Shown one piece after another: positions 24,678-36,572 of a DNA stretch of 64,000 bases (position 1 is the first letter of the stretch; each line of letters begins with the position of its first letter). The stretch comes from Fonsecaea monophora (taxonomy: Eukaryota; Ascomycota; Eurotiomycetes; Chaetothyriales; Herpotrichiellaceae): contig NW_019173934.1 in NCBI RefSeq assembly GCF_001642475.1, positions 372,001 to 436,000 of the forward strand, in the 5' to 3' direction. The translations under genes were made by a program, and so were the position numbers. Under the pieces are notes generated by a model. It was not told where the DNA came from, searched no databases, and saw only the letters and a list, made by a program, of their open reading frames with translations.

Positions 24678-25157
24678 CTTGCCGATGGGCAAAAGCGTAG
24701 TTGTGTCTCTGCTAGGAGATGGTGTGTGAGTTCTCAGTCAGCCAAAAAGATCCATGAATCCTCGTATGTAGACTGTTCAATCTCGAGTGTAATGTTGGGG
24801 ATAAGATTATCGCAAGCTATTGCGTCAATCCCATGTTGAAGCTCAGATTCCAGGTTGCGGGAAGCTCCTTCTGTCAGGCTGCTAGCGGGACCCTGGCTTG
24901 CCTGGGGCATGACATGCCGCGCCGCGGGACTGCGCTCGCCTATTTCTTTCCCCGTTGGCTCGCAGTCCGACAAATGTTGTCCACATCGCAACGCGTCAAC
25001 GCTGTTCGGCATTCAACAGTGGTGTTAATAGACCACATTTCCTGCCCTGCTGCCATGTTATCTCCTTGGACTACTTCTGTATTGCGAGTGCTTTTAGACC
25101 TTGCATTATAGTCGCCCTAGTCACTACAGTCGTTCCCCTGATGTTCGATTGTGGAAT
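24678..25157. promoter_or_regulatory. bidirectional promoter, vma13 / TMF-like golgin
   Basis: A 480-bp spacer between two divergent starts. Compact enough to be a shared promoter; no TATA box or repeat stands out. Confidence 0.5.
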
Positions 25158-27704
25158 ATGACCTCCAAATCGGGCTCGAGATGGAATTTCCTGCAGCAGG
25201 CTGTCGCCTCTGTCGAGTCGAGGCTGGATGATATTCTCGCCGAAGACGCCGACCGTCCCAAACGAACGCACACTCCCGCTCATAACAAGAAGCGTAAGGA
25301 CTCCTCGCAGGATCTCCTTACAACGGCTGATGTATTCGTAGCCTCTTCCGACTTGTCTAGAAGTAGCAGCACTGCCTCTGCCTCGAATGATCGACTTCAG
25401 GAACGCCTCGCTCGGGCGATGGCAAAGAAGAATGTCAGTCGTACGGAAAGTCCAGTCCCTACGCAGGAACAATCGTCGAGACCAGCTTCACGAGGGGGAG
25501 ATGTGTCTACTTCCCTCTCAGATGCTACCAATGTGGCAGATTCGCCTCCTTTAAATACCGATCAAATAGACATCGCGCCGCGAACTTCCAGTGACGTGGG
25601 CGAGAGCGTGAGGCAGGATGTGGGGAGTGATATACCAGCATCATTGAACCAGGCTATCGTCGAGCCAGAACGACCTAGAGCGGCAGCTATAGTCATGGAA
25701 CAGCCAGATCAGGATGCACCACGTCCTTCAGCAGAAAGCCTAAGACACAGCCAGGCTGGATCGAACAGAGTGTCCGAAGATGTGCAGCGAACCAACGAAG
25801 ATGATGGACTAAAACTTGACAATGACGACACAAGGGAAATACAAGAAGAAATGGGCACCTATCTAGAACGCATTGATGCGCTCCGAAGGAATCTTGAGAG
25901 ACTAGGTCAAGAAGTCGCCCAATCAGCCCAAAAAGCTGCTGAATCTGCTAAGCAGGGAGCTGCTTCAGCAGAAGCAGGGAGCTTAGAGCAGAAGCTCTTA
26001 CAAAAGGATGAGCAAATAGCTGTCCTGATAGAAGAAGGCACCAGATGGTCAAAGACGGAATTGGATCTTCGAAACATGCTGAAGAAAGTTCGAGCTCAAG
26101 CCTTGACCACTACAAAAGAACAAGAAGCTGCGAGGCAACGCGCAGACCGAGCTGAACGTGCTCTAAGAAGTATGGAGGACCGCGCCAGGAAGGCTGAAGC
26201 TGCAAGCAAGCGTGCAGAACAAAGTCTGGCAGCCCATGCTGTTGCGGCAAAAGACGTTGAGGCAATGCGGAAAGAGCGTGATGCTTTGAATGCCACCCTT
26301 GCGGAAATGAAATCGCAACTGTCCAAAGCCAATTCGCGAGCCGAAGCCGCGGAGAGCAGAGTGCAATCCGAGCAATTGGAGAAGGAAAGGCGGAGAATTG
26401 TCGAGCTGCAAGATGATTTGACCGTTGCAAAAGTCGAGCGTGAAATATCGGAAGGGAAATTGAAGAAGGAGATCCATGACTTACGAGGTGAATTAGAGAA
26501 ACAAAAAGAGCGGACTCACGCTATGGAGACCGAAATGTTGAGCGAACAAGCCATCCTGGAAAGCAAACTCGAGTCTTTTCGTGTTCGAGCTGAAGAAGCT
26601 TCCTCAGCAGATCACGGTCACGCACAAGCTAAACTCCTTCGACAAATCGAGGCATTGCAAACCCAGTATACCACGGCGAGCCAGAATTGGCAAGGGATCG
26701 AGAGTTCGCTCCTCGGTCGTATCACGAACCTAGAAAAAGAGCGCGATGACGTTGTGAGAAGTGAGACAGAGCTGCGGAAGAAGCTGCGAGAAGCTACATT
26801 GAGGTTGAAGAATGCTGAAAGGGAGCTGGCCAACACTCAGAGTACCTATGCGGATATGGATAAATCACTGGCAGATGCGAACGCTGAAACACGCCGGTTA
26901 CAACGAAAAATGACTCAGCTTGAGACGGACCTGGCAAATGCTTTGAAAGACCTTGAAGAGCAGAAAGGAAATTCCGAGAGGGAGTTGCAACGAAGAATCG
27001 ACGAGGAGAAGTCCAAATGGACAGCTGCTCTGCATATCCAACGCACGGATTCTCCGGCGGCATCGATTCGCAAAAATTCAGGCCTGGCATTCGACATTAA
27101 TCATCTCATGAGCCCAACCCAGTATGAGCGAGGTAGCAGTCGGCGACCCTCCATCATGCCCAATGCATTCGACTCGAACACTCCGCCTCGTCAACAGTCT
27201 ACTACATCCTTCCGTGGTCTGGTCAACGGCTCCATTGCGGAAACGCCGTCTGGGGTGACGTCCATGGATCCAGACGAGTATTTTGCCAATATCCCTCCTA
27301 CCCCCCTGACCACAAGCCACCACTCTCAGCGTGGAGGTTTGAACGATCTAATCTCCACTTCAACCGTTGGCGCAGGTCCTTCCGTGCAATTGGTCGAACG
27401 AATGTCGGCCAACGTTCGTCGACTCGAAAGCGAAAAGGCCGCTTCTAAAGACGAACTCGCACGTCTCACCACTCAACGCGACGAAGCAAGGCAGGAAGTC
27501 GTCAGTCTGATGCGGGAGGTTGAGGCGAAGCGGAAGATCGAGGAACGGTTGGAAGCGCTTGAGAAGGAGCATGCCAGTCTCAGTGCAAGGCATCAGACCA
27601 CCTTGGAACTGCTGGGGGAGAAGAGTGAGGAGGTAGAGGAGCTGAAGGCCGATATTGTCGATGTCAAGCAGATGTATCGACAGCTGGCGGATACGATGAA
27701 ATGA
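25158..27704 (+). CDS. TMF/Sgm1-type golgin (TATA element modulatory factor family)
   Basis: Coiled-coil Golgi tether of the TMF/ARA160 (yeast Sgm1) family, which binds Rab6-type GTPases. Single exon, 848 residues. The N terminus MTSKSGSRWNFLQQAVASVE is typical of fungal members. A Ser-rich acidic region (about 40-235) precedes a long coiled coil (about 240-640). A Ser/Pro linker leads to the conserved C-terminal domain (about 745-848): LVERMSANVRRLESEKA at its start and ELLGEKSEEVEELKADI with DVKQMYRQLADTMK at the end, matching the TMF C-terminal Rab-binding region. The start at 25158 is preferred because the added upstream frame is unlike the family. Its 3' end lies only 73 bp from the convergent nas6 stop. 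Confidence 0.85.
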   Translation: MTSKSGSRWNFLQQAVASVESRLDDILAEDADRPKRTHTPAHNKKRKDSSQDLLTTADVFVASSDLSRSSSTASASNDRLQERLARAMAKKNVSRTESPVPTQEQSSRPASRGGDVSTSLSDATNVADSPPLNTDQIDIAPRTSSDVGESVRQDVGSDIPASLNQAIVEPERPRAAAIVMEQPDQDAPRPSAESLRHSQAGSNRVSEDVQRTNEDDGLKLDNDDTREIQEEMGTYLERIDALRRNLERLGQEVAQSAQKAAESAKQGAASAEAGSLEQKLLQKDEQIAVLIEEGTRWSKTELDLRNMLKKVRAQALTTTKEQEAARQRADRAERALRSMEDRARKAEAASKRAEQSLAAHAVAAKDVEAMRKERDALNATLAEMKSQLSKANSRAEAAESRVQSEQLEKERRRIVELQDDLTVAKVEREISEGKLKKEIHDLRGELEKQKERTHAMETEMLSEQAILESKLESFRVRAEEASSADHGHAQAKLLRQIEALQTQYTTASQNWQGIESSLLGRITNLEKERDDVVRSETELRKKLREATLRLKNAERELANTQSTYADMDKSLADANAETRRLQRKMTQLETDLANALKDLEEQKGNSERELQRRIDEEKSKWTAALHIQRTDSPAASIRKNSGLAFDINHLMSPTQYERGSSRRPSIMPNAFDSNTPPRQQSTTSFRGLVNGSIAETPSGVTSMDPDEYFANIPPTPLTTSHHSQRGGLNDLISTSTVGAGPSVQLVERMSANVRRLESEKAASKDELARLTTQRDEARQEVVSLMREVEAKRKIEERLEALEKEHASLSARHQTTLELLGEKSEEVEELKADIVDVKQMYRQLADTMK

Positions 27705-27777
27705 GGCCAGATCTGAAGACTTTAATCAAATCTTGTCAAAAGCGCCCTGTCTCCATTAATGCTGACGCTGTCCTGGT

Positions 27778-28494
27778 TCAGGCGAATTCGATCCCTTCCC
27801 TCTCTGCTGCTTTCAAAATATGCGCCCTGACCTTGCTATCAGGCGCGCAGTCAATCGCTAATCTGCCCTCATGATCCACTTTGTCTGTCTCCGCTCCAGC
27901 TTTTAGCAGCTCTACAGCCACGTCCCCATGTCCTTCACTTATTGCGTGGTGTAGTGGCGTGAGCCCGTCCATGTCCGTAGCATTGATAGGAGACTTGTTC
28001 TCGAGCAGCAGTTTCACGACAGGAACGGATCCCACGGCGGCGGCGCGGTGGAGGGGCAATTGACCCCGCTTGTCCTTGACCCTTGCACTCGCACCATGCT
28101 TCAGGAGCGTTTTGCAAACGTCCAGGTTATTCTTCGACACGGCCAGATGTAAAGGTGTGACGCCGGTGTTCGTGGCAATCTTGGGGTCGGCATCTTTGGA
28201 GAGGAGAAGGTCGATGATGGGCAGCCCAGAATTGTCTTTCAGAGAAGCGGCCATGGCAAGCGGTGTCCAGCCTGACCCGTCTTGAGCATCCGGGTCAAAG
28301 GAGCGGGTGGCTGTGAGGAGTTTGACAATGTCGAGACGAGCAAAGGCAATGGCCCAATGCAGTGGGAGACGGTCATCTTGGTCACGGAGAGAGGCAAGTT
28401 TGGGGTTTGCATTGAGGAGGGACTCGACCACTTGCGTCTTGCCTTCTCGGGCGGCTTCGTGGATGGCGAATTTATCATCGAGAGGCTGTGACAT
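27778..28494 (-). CDS. nas6: 26S proteasome assembly chaperone Nas6 (gankyrin)
   Basis: Ankyrin-repeat chaperone that binds the Rpt3 ATPase of the 19S regulatory particle during proteasome assembly. Single exon, 238 residues, close to gankyrin and yeast Nas6. The protein is six to seven consecutive ankyrin repeats; clear cores are DDRLPLHWAIAFARLDIVKLL, GVTPLHLAVSKNNLDVCKTLL, GQLPLHRAAAVGSVPVVKLLL and GLTPLHHAISEGHGDVAVELL. The start at 28494 (MSQPLDDKFAIHEAAREGK) is preferred over an in-frame methionine 43 codons upstream. The gene is convergent with the golgin (73 bp) and divergent from the Zn2Cys6 factor (523 bp). Confidence 0.9.
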   Translation of the reverse strand: MSQPLDDKFAIHEAAREGKTQVVESLLNANPKLASLRDQDDRLPLHWAIAFARLDIVKLLTATRSFDPDAQDGSGWTPLAMAASLKDNSGLPIIDLLLSKDADPKIATNTGVTPLHLAVSKNNLDVCKTLLKHGASARVKDKRGQLPLHRAAAVGSVPVVKLLLENKSPINATDMDGLTPLHHAISEGHGDVAVELLKAGAETDKVDHEGRLAIDCAPDSKVRAHILKAAEREGIEFA

Positions 28495-29017
28495 GCTGAG
28501 GGACGAGTTTGCAGAGAGGCCACAAGGTGAGTCTATCCAGGACCTACCTACGTGTGCGAGCACAGGCGTGACGAGTTTGTTAGGTGCGTGGGTGCCTAAG
28601 GCGCGTACCCCCGCAATCAACAACGATATTAATCAGTGAGTGGGCTAAAAGCAGCCTGAGATTGCAGCCTGTGGCGGCAGACAAGGCTGGCGTCTTGGCC
28701 TTGATTGGGCACCTCGTGGCACCATCTCAGCCCATTCTCCATCCTGCGTGAGCTGAAATTCTACTCCGGACTTCCAACCCTCTCGCCCTGTAATTGGCCT
28801 CAACAACATCTTCAGTTGGCTCGCTGGACTCCCCCTGTCATCTTCGACAAAGTGAGCACCACCTGACTAATGAGCTTCCCAATCGCTTAAAGGTCGCTGC
28901 AGCTAGACAACCCACTATCGTGGCGACTCCCACCTCCCGTCCGCATGATCGGAACTCTCTTTTTCCTACCTCTCCAGCCCGTCATCGAACTGGCAAAATG
29001 CCAGATTTTGAACCTTC
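28495..29017. promoter_or_regulatory. divergent promoter, nas6 / Zn2Cys6 factor
   Basis: A 523-bp region between divergent starts with CT-rich leaders. No discrete element recognised. Confidence 0.45.
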
Positions 29018-31479
29018 ATGGCTGGTGATTCACAACAGAGCAGTGGAAAGTCTTCCCGATCCTTTCGCAAAGGCTACCATAGGAGAGCCCCTCGTGCCTG
29101 TGACGAATGCCGGCTGAGGAAGATCAAATGCGATGGAGCCCTACCTTGTGGCCCCTGTAGTGTTTCTGAGGATGGTGAGAGGCCGCCGCTGATATCGCAG
29201 TCTCGGGGAGATCACTGCGCTAACGGCATCAGTCTGTTCCTACGACCCGGGGACCCGACCTCGAGAGACACCAACTCAACGGATTCGAAAGCTGGAAGCA
29301 TGTCTACGGGCAGCGCGAATGTCGCTTGTGCGGCTCAAGGCTCAGAATCAGACCGTCGCCCATTCCGATATTGAATCCATTCTCAATACCTTGGATAACT
29401 CGTACCCAGAGCCCTCAGATGGCGGGGACTCCAGCGGCGACGACGACAGTGCCAGGTCAACTCGCTTAGGCAGCATGATGGGCAGAGCGGGCCGGTTCGT
29501 TCCTCTCTCACCCACCCAAACCACATTCTATGGCTCTTATTCCGGATACTCTTTCGTCTTCAAGACTCTAGAACTATTCCGAAGAATGCCTGACAGTGCT
29601 GCCTTGACCACCGAAACTCAGACCATTACTACAGCCTTGTTCAACGCACCAGTACCGGATGCTGAAGCAGGTACGCACTATTCTTCGCAGTTCCAGAGCC
29701 TCCCAAGTCTATCTATCACGCTTGGCCTACTGGATGTCGTTTTCACCAGATGTAATCCGTTGATCCAGTTCGTGCACGAGGCCGACTTCCGGGACATGGT
29801 CCATCGTCTATATAGCGAGTCTGCCCTTCAATTTGGTGCATCCAGTCATAATTTCATGCCGCTGTTTCACGGCATCCTTGCAATCGCTCTATTGTTTGAT
29901 GTCCGATCTCGCAAGAAACATGGCTGCGAAGATATTGTGAACGAAGCGTATGTTTGCCCTTCCCACGTACTGTGTCATTGACTGACTTTGAGACCGAAGT
30001 ACGAGGCATTTCCTTCTCGCTCGCAGAGAGCTTGATGTTGCCCAGTGTGCCGATCTCATATCAATCCAGACAATTCTATGTCTCATCTACTTTCTGGTGA
30101 CAACATCTCGTCTGACTTCTGCATACACATACCTTGGCATTGCTTGTACTTCAGCCTTGAGGCTTGGCTTGCATAAAGATATTGGGGCAGATATCACGAT
30201 ATCTGAAGTTCAACAAGATGCCAGACTCAGAATCATGCTCGCAGTCCTGCAATTCGACACCCTGGTCAGTATCGTTCTAGACTTACCGACTCGCATCAAT
30301 CCTGATTGCATCGACCCGGGTGTCGCGGCCTCGTTGAAGGCCGACTGTGCCAAACGGTCGACCAGTGCTCGTGATGGTGACTCTGACACACAAGCAAAGC
30401 TCCTGGCTTCGGCGAAGCACTTGGAATTGTTGGGCCTGACAGCCGCGGGGCTTCGAAGCATATTCAGTCGTGGCACACACAAGGGCAAGCGCACAACAGA
30501 CCTGGTATTTGACAACGTTGATGCCGTCAATATGAGAGGCACAGAGGATGCATTCCGGAAGTGGACCAGAGCGCTGTCTTGCTTGCCTCATACTCCTGAA
30601 AAGCGTGAAGTGTCGGAAATGTATGCTTCATTTCCCAATTTCGGGTTCCTCCAATGTCTTGGACTTGACTGACAACGCCGCAGCATGAAATTCGAGCTGG
30701 AAATGGCATTCTATTTTGGCCAGTTCGTCCTCTACCAACCGTTTCTGCATTACCTCATACAGATGGCCGACAGTGCGCCCATCACGAGGACCCAATCGCA
30801 GCACGCACTATCATGCATCAAGATTGCAGCCATCACTATTACTCGAGCTGAGGTGATGCATCAACGCGGTCTGCTGGCTCCGGCTTCTTGGAGTGTCATC
30901 TACACGCTTTTCCAAGCAGTCATGTGCCTCCTCTTCCTGATAGCGACGCATAATGGCACATCTCGACCTAGTGAGGCATGGAAGAAGGGAGAGCTGGGCA
31001 TCAAGCTCCTAGCAACGATGCGTTGTTACGATAATGGTGCCGTTCGGTGTTTATGGATCATCAAGGTTGTTCCCACTGCTCCATATTCCATGATTCATAC
31101 GAAACTAACTTGTACAAAGATGGTGATTAAACAGCTCTCTCACACCGTGCAATTTGATGTTGACCGCATCGTTGCGAGCACCGAATGCGTATGCCCCTGC
31201 TCGAGATCCAGTTTGATACCAACAGAATCATTGGATCGCCTTCCATTACGGGATAGTTCAGACATTATTGCCGGAGCAAGTGGATACGCGACACCGGAAA
31301 CACCACACGATGCACGTTCTTATCCATCGGTTTGGAATCGACCAGGCATGAATCGTCTCCTGGCCAACAACCAGGACTCACCACGGCATGATGCAGACTT
31401 CATTCTTGCAGAGGCGCAAGCTATCTCCTTGACATTACCTATCGACAATCTCGAGTTATACACACCCGGAGAGGTCTGA
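29018..31479 (+). CDS. Zn(II)2Cys6 fungal transcription factor
   Basis: DNA-binding regulator of unknown target. Exons: 29018-29174, 29233-29947, 30027-30620, 30684-31479, giving 753 residues. The first intron splits the zinc cluster; splicing restores a perfect C-x2-C-x6-C-x5-C-x2-C-x6-C (CDECRLRKIKC, then C-GP-C, then SVSEDV-C-SYD), which fixes the exon model. Next comes a basic linker and short coiled dimerisation helix (RETPTQRIRKLEACLRAAR). A fungal-specific transcription-factor domain occupies roughly 190-500 (SIQTILCLIYFLVTTSRL, then AYTYLGIACTSALRLGLHKD). A possible extra 54-nt intron (31066-31119) has a weak GTTGTT donor but a good CTAAC branch site; removal keeps frame (735 residues). 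The stop at 31479 is the first in frame, and a further 3' exon is possible. Confidence 0.85.
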
Positions 31480-32886
31480 TCAGGGACAGAGGTGCTCTAT
31501 TATTCGGAAGAGATACTACATCAGCTTCTTCTGGCGTGGGTTACACGCAATGAAGACAACGATGTCAAATTGCCCATCAACCACGCCTTTAGCCGTACGC
31601 TTGATGGCCGTCAGAGCTCCAACTCTGTCTGGTGTCTGTGGGTACATCTTTCTGTTTCCGTCTTGGACGGTTCTGTCGACTTCTAACGCTTCAAGTCACA
31701 GGACGGGCTTCATCATGCAAGTACACCTTAGGCCTGAAACGGCCGTTTTCCCCTACTTGGTGCCTGCTTCCAGTGCGGGTCTACCTTGCAGAGATCGAAC
31801 CTTGATCCACGTTGACCTTGATCACAGAAATGGCATGACTGTAGGAGTGGCTGGCTGTACTAGTGACAGAGGAAGGCGCAAATTTTGTGATTCTTTTGGC
31901 GTCTTGGACTACGGATGTTGTGGTGGGCCACGGTTTGTTCATGATGTGTTGCGATTTATATGATGGACCAAGTATAACTGTGAGGTGGCGGAGTCTGGCG
32001 AACACAACACAACTATTTGGTTCGATCTCATGACGGACGGAGACGCCGTTGTCTCAAGAAGATTCTTCGTCGGCAGGCACAGGTGCAGCTCGGCATGTGT
32101 CAGGCGTCAATCATGTCTATCATGTCTTTCAGCAGCTGAAATTTCTAGCGTGTCATTGGGAGGACGAGGGACCGACCATATAGGGATGAGGACATGAGGA
32201 TCAGCCAAATCAAAGCAAAGCAGATACGGGAATCAATCCCGAACGCGGTGGCGGCGAGGCGGCGAGGCTGAAGAGCCCCTGACTTCTGACTCGTGACTCC
32301 TGATCCCTGACTGAATCCGGTTATTTGCCCCCCGGGACCAGCCAGACACACATAGACACACACGTACACGTACACGTCCGCACTGTCTTTCCTCATTGCT
32401 CATTGCTGCAAAATGCTGCAAAGTCGAATTGTCTGGCGGTATCGCGAAGAAATCTGCCTAATCTTCTCATCGATCCGTCAGCTCTAGCACTCTAGCTAGG
32501 TAGATAGCTAGGTACTCGGACTCCATCTATATTTCCGTCCGCTGGGTCGTTGGTATCGTGTTCATCACCGCCCCCCCAAATGAAACCGAGACATTTCATG
32601 AAAATGGTTGCGGACATCCCCATGGTCGAATATCGTCTTTCCCGTTCCATTCCATCCCATCCCATCCGACCAAACCCCAACCAAATCGACATATGCCGTT
32701 CATTTGACCCCGTTTGCCCCCCCCAACTGTCCTCTTCGCCTTTGAATTTTCCTCTTTCAACCTATTTCTCCCAGAACGTGTCAAGGAACAAATGTCTTCT
32801 CTTAAAAGGAGGTTTCTGGAGCGGTGTGGTGGTCCAGAATTCCCTCTTTTCGCATATTCTCGGACCTTTATCCCTGCTGCTTGTGG
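31480..32886. other. convergent intergenic region, Zn2Cys6 factor / HAK transporter
   Basis: About 1.4 kb between two gene ends. It holds short AC/GT repeats (about 32345-32370, acacgtacacg words) and a homopolymeric C run near 32718. No gene supported. Confidence 0.5.
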
Positions 32887-35423
32887 CTACATCTCCTTCA
32901 AGAAGCCCACCTCGATGAGCTTCTCCGTCGGCACCTTCAGGTTCGACATTTTGGTCCTCGTATTGTCCTTGATCCACAGGAACAGCGCCAAAATCGTCCG
33001 CCGCAAGTAATTCGTGCCGTGTTTGATGGTCAACTGCTCCTTGCCCATTATGTACATCACCTTGTATGCGAACGCGCGGTCCAAGCGCGCAAGGGCTTCC
33101 GTCTGCTTTTCCGAGTCGCGGTTCTGCTGGTATACCTTTTGTGGGTACGGAAACTTTTCGTCAGGGTCTGTGCCCACGCCCGTCTCGCTGCTTGTCGTCG
33201 CGGCATCTTCTACGGCCAGGTCATCACCCACTAACACAGAATTGCCATTGAGTTGCGGTTTTGATTTGGTCTCGGAAAGGATGTACGCTCGGATCTGCTC
33301 ATAGATGACAAAGGCCAGGTCGGGAGTGATGACTTCGTCATTGTAGCCATATCTCACCACCAAACGGTAGCAGTGCGGGATAGCTAGTCTCGAGATTGTG
33401 TGTCGCTCTGACGGTGGCATGGAAGGCGTCTCCAACGGGCGGAGATGGAAGAATACCGACACTTCAGGCATTGCGGTGAGTTTGATGGCGAATTGGCTGA
33501 AGACGATGGGAGTAGTTTCACCACCCTTGTCGAAGAAGATGCCAAAGCCGTTGATGGTGCTCAGGGCTGTGCCGTGAAATCTTTCGGTCAGATGTAGACC
33601 ATTAGCCCCCATTCTGATGAAATGGGAGGTTGGGAACCGATCCCCTGCCTCAGAAAACCACTGTTGCTCCTTTCCGAAGCGCCAGAGCAGAAATACCGCG
33701 CCCAAAACAAACGCCAGTGTAAGAGTAAACCAGGCCCCGTCCGGTACCTTGGTGAGGGCTGAAGAAAGAAAGGTGCCGTCCATGCAAGCAATCGTCAGCC
33801 AAGGTAGCAAAACGAGATATGGACTGAAACGCCACACGAAGATGGCTGTCAACGAGACCATGCATGTGTCGAAGAATGTGACGAACATGACGCAAACACC
33901 ATAGGCGTTTCCGAGAGAGGTCGTGTTATTGTAGATTGAGGCCACAAGGATTGTGCCAACCATGAGAAGCCAATTCGCAAGAGGGATGTAGAGCTGGCCG
34001 TGGAATATCTTTGACGTGTGTTTCACTGTAAGTTGCGGAAAATATGACAGTTTCATGACTTGATGGAGAAGCTGACTATCATCAGCCACGGATCGCCTCT
34101 CATGAAATCTGTGCACCTGCTCACCTGGAATGTCGCAGTTATAATAGCCTGCGATGCGACAATTGCGGCAAGAATAGCGATAATAAGGGACGGGTAAATG
34201 GTGCCCGGAGGTGCAGCTTCGAAGAATGCATTCGAATATGCTTCTGGATGGACACTGATATAAGCCGCTTGTCCGATGTAGGCCAGAAGGAGACATGGAA
34301 ACGTATAGCATAGCCAACTGAGCTGAATCGCTCTACGGCTGAAGGCCCCCAGGTCCGCAAACAGCGCTTCGACCCCGGTAAAGGCCAGCAAAACCCCGCC
34401 CAGCATCCTCCATCCATGTTCGCCATGATGGATCAGAAATTCGAAGGCATAGCCAGGATTGAAAGCCCGAAAGACGGAAGCATCATAATTAACCAGGTTG
34501 TAAATTCCGAAAACGGCATTGAAGCCAAGCCATATTATGACGATGGGGGAGAAAGCAAATGTTATCTTGGTGATACCGAAAGGCTGAACGAGGAAGAGGA
34601 GGCCGAGGATGGCGTCAGTGATTCCGATTATTGCACCTTTCGAGATGTTGGGATTGACCACCCGGGCACCCTGCACCGCTCCAAGAACGGACTGCGCGGG
34701 CGTGAGGACGCCGTCGGACAGAACCATAGAAACGGCAAAAACTCCCATGGTCTTGAGGATGCCTCGTGCCAACCGACTTGTTTCGAGACCTTTGCGCATG
34801 ACACGTCCAGCGCTTTCGAGATCGCCCGATGCATGTCTCCTTATCCTTATCAGGGAAGCTTCTCTTGGATCGCGATTCGTGATATTCATATAGCGGCTGA
34901 GGAGAGAGTAGGTGCTGAACGTCCCTCCCTCGCCCTCATTATCTGCATGCAAGATGATGATAATGTATTTCACAGTCACCATCATGATAAGAGACCAGAT
35001 GATCAGCGACAAGACGCCGACGAGGTCCTCATTCGATGGCGCAGAGGTAAAGGTCGACGAGTAGACGTAAAGAGGACTGGTACCAATGTCTCCGTAGATG
35101 ACTCCAATCGACTGATAGGCGAGCCAGAGAAGCATCTTGCCACTGAATACCTATCATCGGATCAGCTGATTTGCTCTAAAGACAAACAGGAGGAACGGTA
35201 CCTGCTTCTCCTTGAAGTCGCTTTCTTTTTGCAATCCGGGGTCTTCATCTCGCTGCAGTGACCTTGACCGATATAGGCTCAAGTCATGGGAAGACCTCCT
35301 CGAGCGCATGTTGTAAATACCATCGTCGTGGGTGTAGATCGAAGTCGAGTCGGCAAGCCGCCCTTCTTTGCCCTGTAGCTCATTTTTAGGATGAACCTCA
35401 TCAGCAATACGGATAGTAGCCAT
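32887..35423 (-). CDS. HAK/KUP-type high-affinity potassium transporter
   Basis: Plasma-membrane potassium importer (probably H+-coupled, as in fungal HAK1). Exons on the minus strand: 35423-35202, 35150-34125, 34071-32887, all phase 0, giving 810 residues, the usual length. The cytosolic N terminus (about 1-80) contains Ser/Arg patches. The first membrane helix carries the family signature GDIGTSPLY (94-102). About 12 hydrophobic helices run to about residue 535, including LSDGVLTPAQSVLGA, GVEALFADLGAFSRRAIQLSW and YIPLANWLLMVGTI. A soluble C-terminal domain follows (VFFHLRPLETPSMPPSERH; RLVVRYGYNDEV). The introns are 51 and 53 nt. No catalytic-type residue is missing. It is divergent from the RING-H2 gene. 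Confidence 0.93.
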
Positions 35424-36572
35424 TGAGATGAGCAGTATTGAGGGTCAATCTATATGAGAAAGTCGAATACGAGCAAAAGAAGAAGAAAACCAGGGCCGGA
35501 GACTGCGAACAGGAGACAACGAAAGTGGGCAGCGAGCATGTCTCCTTAAGGCAGAGGGACAGTCGAGTCAAAAACATGGTGGGTCATCACATCATGAACG
35601 CGTCCAAGTCTAGGGAGACCAGAATTGGCGAATGATCCAGTGGATTGATCATGATCGAGCATGTGATGAAGGACGGTTGGGCTGTCGAGCGTAGCTTTAT
35701 CAGCTCAAGGTTCGCCAGTTACCCAAAGAATCCTTGCGGTGTAGCTCTCTCAGCAGCGGATATGCATCTCGGCGGCATCGGTCATGTAGCTAGGTTAGTC
35801 ATGACACCATGAGAGGGGATACGGGCTTGCTTTCCCAAGGAAATGCAGCGCTGGCGTGCAGTCAGGGGGAGAACCAGGGCATTGGCGCAGTCCGAATTAG
35901 AATGTGAATGCATTTCTGTCAGCCGCTCTCCGCGAGCTATTAAGCACAGTCCTTCGGTGTGTAGACAGGGATCCTCGCCAGAAGGGCAAAGTGCGAGATA
36001 GCAGGGGGCGGGATAGAGTGGATGAGGTGGCCTCGTTGGTGTTGTTGGAACTGTGTGGATGAGAACATGAGAATGTGAGCAACGCCTGCGCAGGTCTTGG
36101 CACCAAACTGCGCCGTTCCGTCTAAGCAGCTTCGAGTGATTGGGCCATTTCACTCTCATTGATATGAGAGATTTTCTGTCAAGTGGAGTCTCCCTTTCCA
36201 CCTCATTCCTGCTGGCGAGACGGAACAAACAACAGAAAGCTTATGTCGACTCTGGATCAGGATGCAGTCTGGATCACTCTTACCCCATGTCGAGCACCGC
36301 CCCTCTCCATCCATCTCAAGACCATTTGGAACCCGAAGACAAGCAGCCGACGAGGGTGGACATGTCCACCTGTTGTTGTTAGGTAAAAAGTGACCTTTAT
36401 CCATGTCTGTGAGCATGAGCGATTTCTCTCACTCTGGTCCGGTGAAATTGATGCAGCAAGGAAGCATACAAGAAGATACTTGTACCAAGATGAGGGAACC
36501 TTTGTTTGCTAGCAGGCTTTTCTTGCCCTTCCAGGTGCGTTCGCTTCGCATTTGCTCTCTGGGGTTTCTTCC
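35424..36572. promoter_or_regulatory. divergent intergenic region, HAK transporter / RING-H2 gene
   Basis: About 1.15 kb between divergent starts. A clear donor-like word (CCAGGTGCG, about 36530-36538) just upstream of the RING start could mark a leader intron. No other gene seen. Confidence 0.45.
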
